A DNA stretch of 40,388 bases from assembly GCA_021794075.1 (NCBI GenBank), contig JAJYRM010000026.1:1-40388 (forward strand), in the 5' to 3' direction. The notes under the pieces are model-generated. The model saw nothing but the letters and a program-made list of their open reading frames with translations. It was not told the origin of the DNA and searched no databases. This DNA is from Bacteroidota bacterium (GTDB lineage Bacteria; Bacteroidota; Ignavibacteria; Kryptoniales; JAKASW01). The stretch's first letter is position 1. The number at the start of each line of letters is the position of its first letter. Shown here piece by piece: positions 15,892 through 23,142 of the stretch. A program made the translations under genes and the position numbers.

Positions 15892-17385
15892 CTACCTTAT
15901 AGCCATCACCTGGTCTTCAAAGACTTTCCTGAAATGAAAGCCGTATATAGCGAATGTTATGGCGAGAGGAAACAACCTCGGTCGCGTGAATAGCGACCAG
16001 AAGAATAGTCGCCAATAGTACACGCGTTCTTTCGCGATGACGCCGAGGACAAGCGCGGATTTGATTAGCGCCTTCATGTCGTCAAAATTCACGCGGAACA
16101 CCTTTGCCTGCTGAGGCTTGAAATTCCTCATGAAGTTTTTAACGCGTTCGTAGTATTCGTTTGGCGAATAGATCCGTCCTATGATTTCCTTGTATCCGCT
16201 GATCAAAGTATCACGGTCCATCTTGGGCACAAAATTTATGGAAAGGTCAGTGTTGTTCCCCGAGAACGCATGCAGGAGTCTTCCCTCCGACATAAGTCTC
16301 TTGTATAACTTGGTACCACGCGGTGCATTCAGAAGCCCCACCATGGCCGTCACGATGCCCGTCTCCTGGATGAAGGAAACCAGCTTGTCAAATATCGAGG
16401 CCGGATCGACGTCAAAGCCCACGATGAAGCCTCCCTGCACTTGCATTCCGAACTCCTGAATCTTCCTGACGCTCGCCGCAAGATCCCTTCTCCTGTTCGG
16501 AATCTTCTTGCATTCCTGCAGGCTCTCTTCATTGGGCGATTCGATCCCGACAAAGACAGCGTTGAAACCGGCCTTCACCATCAGTGACATTAGTTCCTCG
16601 TCATCCGCCGAGTTCAGTGATACTTCAGTATTGAAATAGAACGGATGCCGGTGTTCGTCCATCCATTCGATAATCGCGGGGAGGATCTCTTTCTTGAGCT
16701 TATTCTTATTTCCTATAAAGTTATCGTCCACGAAGAAAACGCTCCCCTTCCAGCCATGCGCCAGAAGGCTGTCCAGTTCGGCAATAACCTGTTCCTTTCT
16801 TTTCGTCCTTGGAACCCGGCCATAAAGCACAGTTATATCGCAGAACTCGCAATCGTAGGGACAGCCACGCGAGTATTGCAAATTCATCGATGCATACTGC
16901 TTGAAGTCAATCAGCTCCCATTTTGGCGAAGGCGTTCCGGTAATATCAGCCCACTCCGTCGATCTGTAGATATGTTTCGCGGAATCATTGGCGAGGTCTT
17001 CAAGAAAAGGCTGAAGCGTGATCTCAGCCTCGTTCAGTACCAGATGATCGACATCATCGAACTCATCGTAATAGGCGGTGAACAGCGGTCCCCCGGCCAC
17101 AATCTTCTTGCCCAGCTGTCTACAACGATCTACCACAGCTCTCGCGGATTCTCTCTGAACGGTCATCGCGCTGATGAAGACGTAGTCGGCCCACCCGATA
17201 TCATCATCGTCAAGAGAACGCACGTTAAGATCGACCAGCTTCTTCTCCCATTTATCGGGCACCATTGCAGCCACGGTGAGAAGCCCGAGCGGCGGGAATG
17301 CAGCTTTCTTGGAGATGAATTTCAAAGCGTGCCGAAAACTCCAGAAAGTGTCCGGATAGCTTGGGTAGACAAAAAGAATTTTCAT
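15892..17385 (-). CDS. B12-binding radical SAM protein with DUF4070-type tail
   Basis: Cobalamin-dependent radical SAM enzyme of 497 residues, the class that performs methyl transfers or ring rearrangements on unactivated carbons. The N-terminal B12-binding Rossmann-like domain begins MKILFVYPSYPDTFWSFRHA and includes PPLGLLTVAAMVP. The radical SAM core has C175-x3-C179-x2-C182 in SRGCPYDCEFCDI, followed by FVDDNFIGN and VFVGIESPNEESL. The C-terminal part (about 330-480) resembles DUF4070, found in hopanoid methylase HpnP-like proteins, and carries a hydrophobic stretch near the end. AAAGGG lies 7 bases before the ATG at 17385, better than the upstream frame extension. No hopanoid genes are nearby, so the substrate is open. 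It is divergent from the TetR cassette and may share its control. Confidence 0.85.
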   Translation of the reverse strand: MKILFVYPSYPDTFWSFRHALKFISKKAAFPPLGLLTVAAMVPDKWEKKLVDLNVRSLDDDDIGWADYVFISAMTVQRESARAVVDRCRQLGKKIVAGGPLFTAYYDEFDDVDHLVLNEAEITLQPFLEDLANDSAKHIYRSTEWADITGTPSPKWELIDFKQYASMNLQYSRGCPYDCEFCDITVLYGRVPRTKRKEQVIAELDSLLAHGWKGSVFFVDDNFIGNKNKLKKEILPAIIEWMDEHRHPFYFNTEVSLNSADDEELMSLMVKAGFNAVFVGIESPNEESLQECKKIPNRRRDLAASVRKIQEFGMQVQGGFIVGFDVDPASIFDKLVSFIQETGIVTAMVGLLNAPRGTKLYKRLMSEGRLLHAFSGNNTDLSINFVPKMDRDTLISGYKEIIGRIYSPNEYYERVKNFMRNFKPQQAKVFRVNFDDMKALIKSALVLGVIAKERVYYWRLFFWSLFTRPRLFPLAITFAIYGFHFRKVFEDQVMAIR

Positions 17386-17409
17386 CAACAGCCCTTTGTT
17401 ATGTGACCT

Positions 17410-17438
17410 AAAGTAAGGAATCGCCAAAGACCGGTCAA
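17410..17438 (-). promoter_or_regulatory. Probable promoter of the radical SAM gene, with TetR-site core
   Basis: On the minus strand, TTGACC (17438-17433), a 17-base spacer and TACTTT (17415-17410), about 25 bases before the ATG at 17385. The -35 box overlaps the palindrome GACCGGTC (17429-17436), identical to the central 8 bases of the perfect operator at 17664-17683. Control by the same TetR is possible but rests on 8 bases. Confidence 0.45.
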
Positions 17439-17629
17439 TGACTCATAAAACGAGTCGCATGCTCCCAGGTACGAGTGGACAGGGCCTCGCGGGAAAAAGC
17501 AAAAGCTGAAATTCGTTGAGCAGCCGAGAAGCGCGAAGCGTACGCACGTATGACAGCGATCCAGAAGACCCGGAATTCTTATTCGCATTTGATATCCGGT
17601 CCTCGTATTTCCATATCTCTCGATTAGAG

Positions 17630-17658
17630 TTGACAGCTACGCAGGAGTACACTATCTT
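17630..17658 (+). promoter_or_regulatory. Sigma-70-type promoter of the TetR/ABC cassette
   Basis: TTGACA (17630-17635), a 17-base spacer and TATCTT (17653-17658). The predicted start near 17665 falls within the 20-bp palindrome, so a bound repressor would block initiation directly. It lies 42 bases before the tetR ATG. Confidence 0.75.
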
Positions 17659-17663
17659 ATTCC

Positions 17664-17683
17664 TAAACCGACCGGTCGGTTTA
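17664..17683. promoter_or_regulatory. 20-bp perfect palindrome, operator for the cassette's TetR
   Basis: TAAACCGACCGGTCGGTTTA is perfectly self-complementary over all 20 bases. It begins 5 bases after the -10 box and ends 16 bases before the tetR start codon. Length, symmetry and position are those of a TetR-family operator. The assignment to the adjacent regulator is inferred. Confidence 0.82.
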
Positions 17684-17699
17684 TTACAGTAAGGAGCTT

Positions 17700-18308
17700 A
17701 TGCCAAGAAAAGGAAACATACAGAACATTGCCAAAAGAAAAGAGCAGATACTCAAAGCTGCCGTTACGGCCTTTGCCCGGAGCGGATTGAAAGACACGAG
17801 CATGAACGACATCGTCCGTGAATCGGGTTTGAGCAAGGGAGCTATTTACTGGTATTACAAGAGTAAGGACGAGATAATCGCGGAGCTTCTAAATGAATTC
17901 TTCGACCCTGAGGATATCAAGAAGGTTGAGATCATGCTTTCGACCGGCACCCCCCTGCAGAAGATAGAGAAGCTGGTCGAATATATGATCGATGAAATGA
18001 ACCAGATGCGGCGGTTCAGACTGGTCATCCAGGAGCTCTTCGTCCTGGCCTTCCGCGACGAGAAGATCAGAAGGATGACCAAAACAAATTTTCAGGCCTC
18101 AGTCGCTCTGTTGCAAGGTATAATCGAGGAAGGGATTAGGAGTAAACAGTTCCGCCGAGTCGATCCGTATCAAGTCACGCTTGCGATATTTGAAATAATC
18201 GAAAGCACCGCCCTATTCTGGTCGCTCGATCTGATTGACGTAGATTTTGACAAACAGCTCCGTGGAGGAATCGATTTGATATTGAACTCGATCAAGGTGA
18301 AGAGATGA
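17700..18308 (+). CDS. TetR-family regulator heading the LolA/FtsX cassette
   Basis: DNA-binding repressor of 202 residues. The N-terminal domain is canonical: ILKAAVTAFARSGLKDTSM followed by the helix-turn-helix IVRESGLSKGAIYWYYKSKDE. The helical C-terminal part (FRLVIQELFVLAFRDEKIRR, FEIIESTALFWSLD) resembles TetR regulators of lipid or fatty-acid related operons, but that similarity is only impressionistic. AAGGAG lies just 3 bases before the ATG, a short spacing. Its stop overlaps the next start by four bases (ATGA), so it is translationally coupled to the LolA-like gene. It is the likely ligand for the 20-bp palindrome over the promoter, giving autoregulation of the whole cassette. Confidence 0.94.
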   Translation: MPRKGNIQNIAKRKEQILKAAVTAFARSGLKDTSMNDIVRESGLSKGAIYWYYKSKDEIIAELLNEFFDPEDIKKVEIMLSTGTPLQKIEKLVEYMIDEMNQMRRFRLVIQELFVLAFRDEKIRRMTKTNFQASVALLQGIIEEGIRSKQFRRVDPYQVTLAIFEIIESTALFWSLDLIDVDFDKQLRGGIDLILNSIKVKR

Positions 18309-19171
18309 AAAGAACCACACGCCAGATGTCAGCTTCTCAAGACAATTTGACCACGTCCGCGGAACATTCGACGGACCGACCCTCAATCTCCAAAAACAGG
18401 CGAGGCCGCAGAACTTTCGCTCGACCGATCCTATTTGCCGTCCTTAATCTGTTAACGATATACTCCTTGATACCTGCGGTATGCCAGGCGCAGGATCCGA
18501 GGCAGATTATCCAGAGGGCCGAAGATGCCATAAAGGGAAAGACATCGAGCTATTCGGTCATGGAAATGATAATCCGGACCCCAGACTACACCAGAACCAT
18601 GACAATGGAGAGCTGGACGAGCGGCACTTCAAAAGCCCTCGTCAAAATTTTATCGCCTGTCAGAGAGGCGGGCAACCGCACTTTGAAACTGGGAAATGAT
18701 ATCTGGATGTACCTTAGAAATACTGAGACCACTATCCGCATACCTCCATCTATGATGCTTCAATCCTGGAACGGCTCCGATTATACCTACGACGACATGG
18801 TTCGCGAGGAGACTCTCACAAAAGATTACGATATCACACTCGTGGGGAGCGAAAAGATAGCGGGCGTCGACTGCTGGAAACTGCGGCTCATTCCGAAACC
18901 GAACGCACCAGTCGTATGGGGAAAGCTTCTCTATTGGGTTCGAAAGGCGGACGACCTTCCGGCGCAGGTAGAATACTTCGACGAAAGAGGGAAACTCATG
19001 CGAACGATGGTGATGAGCGATTTCAAGAAGATGGGCGGGCGGATGATACCGACACTCTGGACGATGTACAATTCCGATAAGACTCACTCCACCGAGATCA
19101 AGATGGAAAGGGCCTCTTTCGATAAGAGAATACCGGGCAGCATTTTCTCACTTAGAGAGCTGGAGAGATAG
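18305..19171 (+). CDS. LolA-like outer-membrane lipoprotein-sorting protein (COG2834 type)
   Basis: Predicted periplasmic carrier of lipoproteins or other lipids, with the half-barrel LolA/LppX-like fold. After the hydrophobic export segment (about residues 41-58, cleavage near AVCQAQ) comes IIQRAEDAIKGKTSSYSVMEMII. The hallmark pattern follows: ALVKILSPVREAGNRTLKLGNDIWMYL, IRIPPSMMLQSWNGSDYTYDDM and GVDCWKLRLIPKP, ending FSLRELER. About 40 polar, basic residues precede the hydrophobic segment, which is unusual for a signal peptide. An internal start is possible, but the ATGA overlap with tetR supports this one. Six bases separate it from the first permease gene. Likely shuttles the substrate from the ABC permeases to the barrel encoded downstream. 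Confidence 0.88.
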   Translation: MKRTTRQMSASQDNLTTSAEHSTDRPSISKNRRGRRTFARPILFAVLNLLTIYSLIPAVCQAQDPRQIIQRAEDAIKGKTSSYSVMEMIIRTPDYTRTMTMESWTSGTSKALVKILSPVREAGNRTLKLGNDIWMYLRNTETTIRIPPSMMLQSWNGSDYTYDDMVREETLTKDYDITLVGSEKIAGVDCWKLRLIPKPNAPVVWGKLLYWVRKADDLPAQVEYFDERGKLMRTMVMSDFKKMGGRMIPTLWTMYNSDKTHSTEIKMERASFDKRIPGSIFSLRELER

Positions 19172-19176
19172 CTGCG

Positions 19177-20403
19177 ATGTTGTTTGTGAAGATTGCCTGG
19201 CGTAGTCTCTGGCGAAACCGGAGGCGTTCGATTCTGGCGATATCCGCGATCGCATTCGCCGTGATGTTCGCGGTGGTAAGGCTCGGATTCGATGATGGGA
19301 CCTTCGCCCTGTCATTACGGACGGCGGTCCGCTCCTCCACCGGGTATATTCAAATCCAAAAGATCGGCTACAATGAGAATCCGACTCTTCAGAAAAGTTT
19401 CACGGTAACCCGGCAGATTCACTCGGACATAAAAGCCGATCCCCTTATCGAAGGAAGTTCACCGAGAATTCAGGCCGGTGCCCTTCTAAGTTTCAGGAAT
19501 CATTCGCTCGGTGCGATGATAACCGGTGTCGAGCCGAAGAGTGAAAACATGGTTACCGACTTTCCGCGGAAGGTCATAGACGGAAGGTTCCTCGAAAACG
19601 ACAGCACTCCCGACATAGTCGTTGGATACAGGCTCCTCAGAAACCTGGGAGCGAAGGTCGGAGACTCTCTGGTCGTACTCGGAGCGGGTTACGATGGTGT
19701 GCTCGGAAACATGTTCGTCCGCGTTGTGGGGACGTTCCGAACCGGCTCCGGTGAGTTCGATCGGACAGGCGCATTCATGAGTGTGCCGGTACTGCAGAAC
19801 TTCCTCGATATGGGAACCAGGGTGAACGCGGTCGCGCTTTCCGTCGGTAATCCCAATGACGTCGCAAGAATCGTCAAGAGGCTCGACCCTCTTCTCAAAC
19901 CGGAAGGACTTGTCGCTGTACCTTGGCAGGAACTTCTACCGCAGCTGAGCCAGACAATGAGTTTCAGTCACGCCGCTCATATACTGTTTCTAAGCATCCT
20001 ATTTGCAGTCGTCGGGTTCGGAATATTGAATGCCCTCCTGATGTCGGTCACGGAGCGCTTCAGGGAGTTTGGCGTCATGCTTTCCATCGGTATGTCAAAC
20101 TTCAGGCTCGCCCTGACCACGGCGATAGAGATGGTCTTCATGGTCGTGATCGGTTTCGTGATTGGAAACATTTCCGGAGCCGCGATTAATTATTATTTCA
20201 TGAGACATCCGATCGTGCTCGGCGGGAGCATGGGTTCGTTCGTCCATGAGTGGGGATTTCAGCCGATCGTCCCATCTTCCCTATCTCCCGGCATATTTCT
20301 GACCGCCGGTACTATAGTCCTGGCGATATCGGTCGTAGCTGCAATCTATCCCCTCTGGCGCGTCTCACGCCTGGAGCCGCTGAAAGGTATAAGGTACACC
20401 TAA
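19177..20403 (+). CDS. ABC permease A1, FtsX/MacB (LolC/E) type
   Basis: Inner-membrane ABC permease of the lipoprotein-export/MacB class, 408 residues. One transmembrane helix follows the amphipathic start (IAWRSLWRNRRRSILAISAI). Next comes a periplasmic MacB-PCD-like domain (about 40-260), then the C-terminal FtsX domain with three helices (ILFLSILFAVVGFGILNALL; MVFMVVIGFVIGN; FLTAGTIVLAISVVAAIYPL). The ending RVSRLEPLKGIRYT is a family signature. It is clearly paralogous to A2 (21856-23100): both share TAVRxSTGYxQIQxxGY, SPRIQ, HPIVLGGS and the same C-terminus. It probably pairs with B1 to form a heterodimer, like LolC with LolE. Six bases follow the LolA-like gene. Confidence 0.93.
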   Translation: MLFVKIAWRSLWRNRRRSILAISAIAFAVMFAVVRLGFDDGTFALSLRTAVRSSTGYIQIQKIGYNENPTLQKSFTVTRQIHSDIKADPLIEGSSPRIQAGALLSFRNHSLGAMITGVEPKSENMVTDFPRKVIDGRFLENDSTPDIVVGYRLLRNLGAKVGDSLVVLGAGYDGVLGNMFVRVVGTFRTGSGEFDRTGAFMSVPVLQNFLDMGTRVNAVALSVGNPNDVARIVKRLDPLLKPEGLVAVPWQELLPQLSQTMSFSHAAHILFLSILFAVVGFGILNALLMSVTERFREFGVMLSIGMSNFRLALTTAIEMVFMVVIGFVIGNISGAAINYYFMRHPIVLGGSMGSFVHEWGFQPIVPSSLSPGIFLTAGTIVLAISVVAAIYPLWRVSRLEPLKGIRYT

Positions 20404-20445
20404 AATGAAATTCGAAATTCTAAGCTCTAAATACTAAAACTGATC
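20404..20445 (+). repeat. A1-B1 spacer, repeated at the A2-B2 junction
   Basis: A 42-base AT-rich spacer containing ATTCTAA and TCTAAAT. Aligned without gaps to the 42-base spacer at 23101-23142 it matches at 27 positions (64%). Neither contains a visible Shine-Dalgarno site before the B gene. Confidence 0.6.
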
Positions 20446-21678
20446 ATGTTAGCTCGGATTGCCTGGCGCAACATACTTCGAAACAAAAGAAGATCGCTCA
20501 TCCTTATCATGTCCATCGTGGTAGGAGTTGTCGCGCTCGTGCTGACGGAAGGTTTCGCGGTCGGAATGCTTCAACAAATGCTGACAAACCAGATTGGAAC
20601 GGATGCGGGCTATATTCAAATACACAAAAGAGGGTATCAATCGGATCCGACTCTTGAAAATTCAATGACCGATCCCGGACCCGTGCACGAGGTTCTGGAG
20701 AAAGTGGGCGGAGTACTTAACTACTCCGAACGCCTGCGAGTCTACGGACTCATTAGCAGCGCGTACAACTCTTACGGCGTTTCTATCGTCGGGATTGTGC
20801 CGAACGAGGAAAGTAGGATCACCACGATTTCAAGGTATATCACAAAAGGGACTTATCTCTCCGGCAAACCAGGACAGATACTCATCGGTGCATCGATGGC
20901 GGAGAAGCTTAGAGTCGGGCTTGGCGACAAAGTCGTAATCATGGCTTCGCAAAGAGACGGAAGCATCGGTTCGGAAGCGTGCCGGATCGAAGGGATATTC
21001 GAGACGCTCAATTCGGGATTCGATCAATCTCATGTCTACATCCCTATTCAGACAGCCAGACAAATGCTCAACGCCGGCGGGCTTGTGTCGGAGTTCGTCA
21101 TAAATCCCAAAGATCCGCATGAAATGAATGAGGTAGTGTCACAGATCCGTCGCAGCATTGAAGCCCTCCCGGGTGCGTCGAACCGGTACGAAGTCCTTAC
21201 ATACGAGCAAATGCTGCCGCTCCTCGTCGCACAACTGGAGTTGTACAAGCAGGCTCTTTATCTCATAGCGGTCCTCATCGCCTTTGCGCTGATATTCGGT
21301 ATAATCGACACAATGCTGATGTCCGTCATGGAAAGGACGCAGGAGTTCGGAATTTCGATGGCCGTCGGCATGTCGCACGGCAGAATATTCAAAATGGTTA
21401 TGACGGAGGCTCTGTTCCTCGCCATAATAGGGACGGCAACTGGACTCGCGGCATCTTACATAATCACTTCACAACTTTCTCATTCGGGCTGGGATCTCTC
21501 CACGTTCTCCGCGAGCCTGAAGTCACTTGGTATTGGGAGCGTCATTTATCCGGTGGTCCAAACATCTTCTGTTATCCAGACCGTGCTCATCATCCCGATC
21601 GCAACTCTCCTCGGCGCAGTCTACCCCGCTTTGAAGGCGGTCAGGCTTCAGCCCGTCGAGGCAATAAGAGCAAGCTGA
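20446..21678 (+). CDS. ABC permease B1, FtsX/MacB (LolC/E) type
   Basis: Second permease of the first pair, 410 residues, with the same layout: N-terminal helix (SLILIMSIVVGVVALVLTEG), periplasmic domain to about residue 255, then three C-terminal helices and the ending AVRLQPVEAIRAS. It belongs to a different subtype from the A proteins. Both B proteins share IAWRNILRNKRRS, the block QQMLTNQIGTDAGYIQIH, MLPLLV and SHSGW. The start lacks a ribosome site (AAAACTGATC before ATG), so translation may depend on the upstream gene. After its stop lies a 177-base gap with low-complexity TGGAAT-type sequence before the second pair. Confidence 0.93.
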   Translation: MLARIAWRNILRNKRRSLILIMSIVVGVVALVLTEGFAVGMLQQMLTNQIGTDAGYIQIHKRGYQSDPTLENSMTDPGPVHEVLEKVGGVLNYSERLRVYGLISSAYNSYGVSIVGIVPNEESRITTISRYITKGTYLSGKPGQILIGASMAEKLRVGLGDKVVIMASQRDGSIGSEACRIEGIFETLNSGFDQSHVYIPIQTARQMLNAGGLVSEFVINPKDPHEMNEVVSQIRRSIEALPGASNRYEVLTYEQMLPLLVAQLELYKQALYLIAVLIAFALIFGIIDTMLMSVMERTQEFGISMAVGMSHGRIFKMVMTEALFLAIIGTATGLAASYIITSQLSHSGWDLSTFSASLKSLGIGSVIYPVVQTSSVIQTVLIIPIATLLGAVYPALKAVRLQPVEAIRAS

Positions 21679-21855
21679 GAAATATGGGAACGATGGAATT
21701 ATGGAATTGTGGATTGATGGATTATTGTCTGAATGGCCCTTCAGGGATTGTTAGTTCACTGGCCTTTGGAGAGGTTCGGAGAAACGAAAGGAGATCACTC
21801 AAGCAGATGCGTAAATTTCTTAATCCAGTAATTCCGGTCACTTTCAGGTAATACG
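21679..21855 (+). repeat. Spacer between permease pairs with TGGAATT-type low-complexity repeat
   Basis: The first part (about 21691-21727) is a degenerate direct repeat of ATGGAATT / TGGATTGA units. A similar stretch lies after B2 at about 24369-24398, as expected if the permease pair and its trailing spacer were duplicated together. The end supplies AGG seven bases before the A2 ATG. No gene or promoter is evident. Confidence 0.5.
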
Positions 21856-23100
21856 ATGCTGCTGATCCGGCTTGCGTGGAGGAGTCTATGGCGAAACTGG
21901 CGGAGGACGCTCATAGCGATGTCTGCCGTAATTTTCGCGATAACATTGTCCATCATACAACGAGGTATTCAGTACGGTACATATTCTGAGACCATAAGGA
22001 CGGCGGTTCGCCTTTCGACAGGTTATTTGCAGATTCAGAGAGAGGGTTATAACAAAAGTCCAACGCTTCAGAAAAGCTTCCTCGAAACAGCCGCGATCCG
22101 GAAAGCGCTGGAAAGCTCACCCTACATAGACGGGAGTTCTCCGAGGATACAGTCGGACGCGCTTCTGAGCTTTCACGACCAATCACTCGGTGTCCTGATA
22201 ATGGGAATACGGCCTAACACCGAGAGTGGTGTTACCGATTTTAGTAAGAAGATAAGAAAAGGCCGTTTTCTCTCGCCGGATTCAGCCATAGGCGCGGAAC
22301 CTGTCGCGGAGATAGTCGTCGGCGACAAGCTTTTGAAAAACCTCGGGGCTCAAGTCGGCGACTCTGTAGTCGTCCTTGCACAGGGTTTTGACGGGATACT
22401 CGGTAACATGTTCGCGAGGATCGTAGGAACCTTCGCAACCGGGTCGAACCAGTTCGATCGAATGGGAGTCTTCATGAACATCAATGAGCTCCAGAATTTT
22501 CTCAATATGGACGACAGAATAAACGCAATAGCAGTCTCGGTCAGGGACCCGAATGAGTTGAACTCGGTCGTACTCGGCCTGAATCGTGTTCTCAAACCCG
22601 AAGGGCTTGTCGCTCTTCCCTGGCAGGAGATGCTACCACAGCTTAAGCAGATGATAGAACTTGACGATTCGAGCGGCGTGCTCTACATAGTAATACTTCT
22701 CTTTGTGGTAGGGTTCGGTATTCTGAACACGGTTCTCATGTCAATTACGGAACGCTTCAGGGAATACGGCGTCATGCTTGCGCTTGGCATGTCTGAGAAC
22801 AAACTCGTCGCGGCTGTCGCACTTGAGATCTTTTTCATGCTGGTCATCGGGTTTATTGCAGGCAACGGAATTGGAATAGCGGTCAATTCGTACCTGGTAA
22901 GCCATCCGATTGTCCTTGGCGGCAGCCTGGCGCAGCTCTACCAGGAATATGGGTTTGCGCCCACGCTTAAGTCTTCGCTGTCCTTCAAAGTATTTCTCGA
23001 TTCGAGCCTGACAATCCTTGGCATCTCCATCGTATCGGCGGTATATCCACTTTGGAAGGTGCTGAGGCTGGAACCGCTGAAAGGCATCAGGTACACCTGA
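21856..23100 (+). CDS. ABC permease A2, FtsX/MacB (LolC/E) type (paralogue of A1)
   Basis: 414-residue permease with the A-type sequence: start LIRLAWRSLWRNWRRTLIAMS, periplasmic SPRIQSDALLSFHDQSLGV, HPIVLGGS, and the C-terminus LRLEPLKGIRYT, identical to A1 over its last ten residues. A1 and A2 align throughout with only small gaps, so they come from duplication of the A-B pair. Differences spread along the periplasmic domain suggest the two pairs are old and may handle different cargo or form a larger complex. CAGG lies seven bases before the ATG. The single ATPase gene downstream would have to serve both pairs. Confidence 0.93.
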   Translation: MLLIRLAWRSLWRNWRRTLIAMSAVIFAITLSIIQRGIQYGTYSETIRTAVRLSTGYLQIQREGYNKSPTLQKSFLETAAIRKALESSPYIDGSSPRIQSDALLSFHDQSLGVLIMGIRPNTESGVTDFSKKIRKGRFLSPDSAIGAEPVAEIVVGDKLLKNLGAQVGDSVVVLAQGFDGILGNMFARIVGTFATGSNQFDRMGVFMNINELQNFLNMDDRINAIAVSVRDPNELNSVVLGLNRVLKPEGLVALPWQEMLPQLKQMIELDDSSGVLYIVILLFVVGFGILNTVLMSITERFREYGVMLALGMSENKLVAAVALEIFFMLVIGFIAGNGIGIAVNSYLVSHPIVLGGSLAQLYQEYGFAPTLKSSLSFKVFLDSSLTILGISIVSAVYPLWKVLRLEPLKGIRYT

Positions 23101-23142
23101 GATGAACTTCTATATTCTAAAATCTAAATCTTCAACTACTTT
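23101..23142 (+). repeat. A2-B2 spacer, counterpart of the A1-B1 spacer
   Basis: 42 bases, the same length as the spacer at 20404-20445 and 64% identical to it without gaps (shared ATTCTAA and TCTAAAT). No Shine-Dalgarno site precedes the B2 ATG. Confidence 0.6.
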
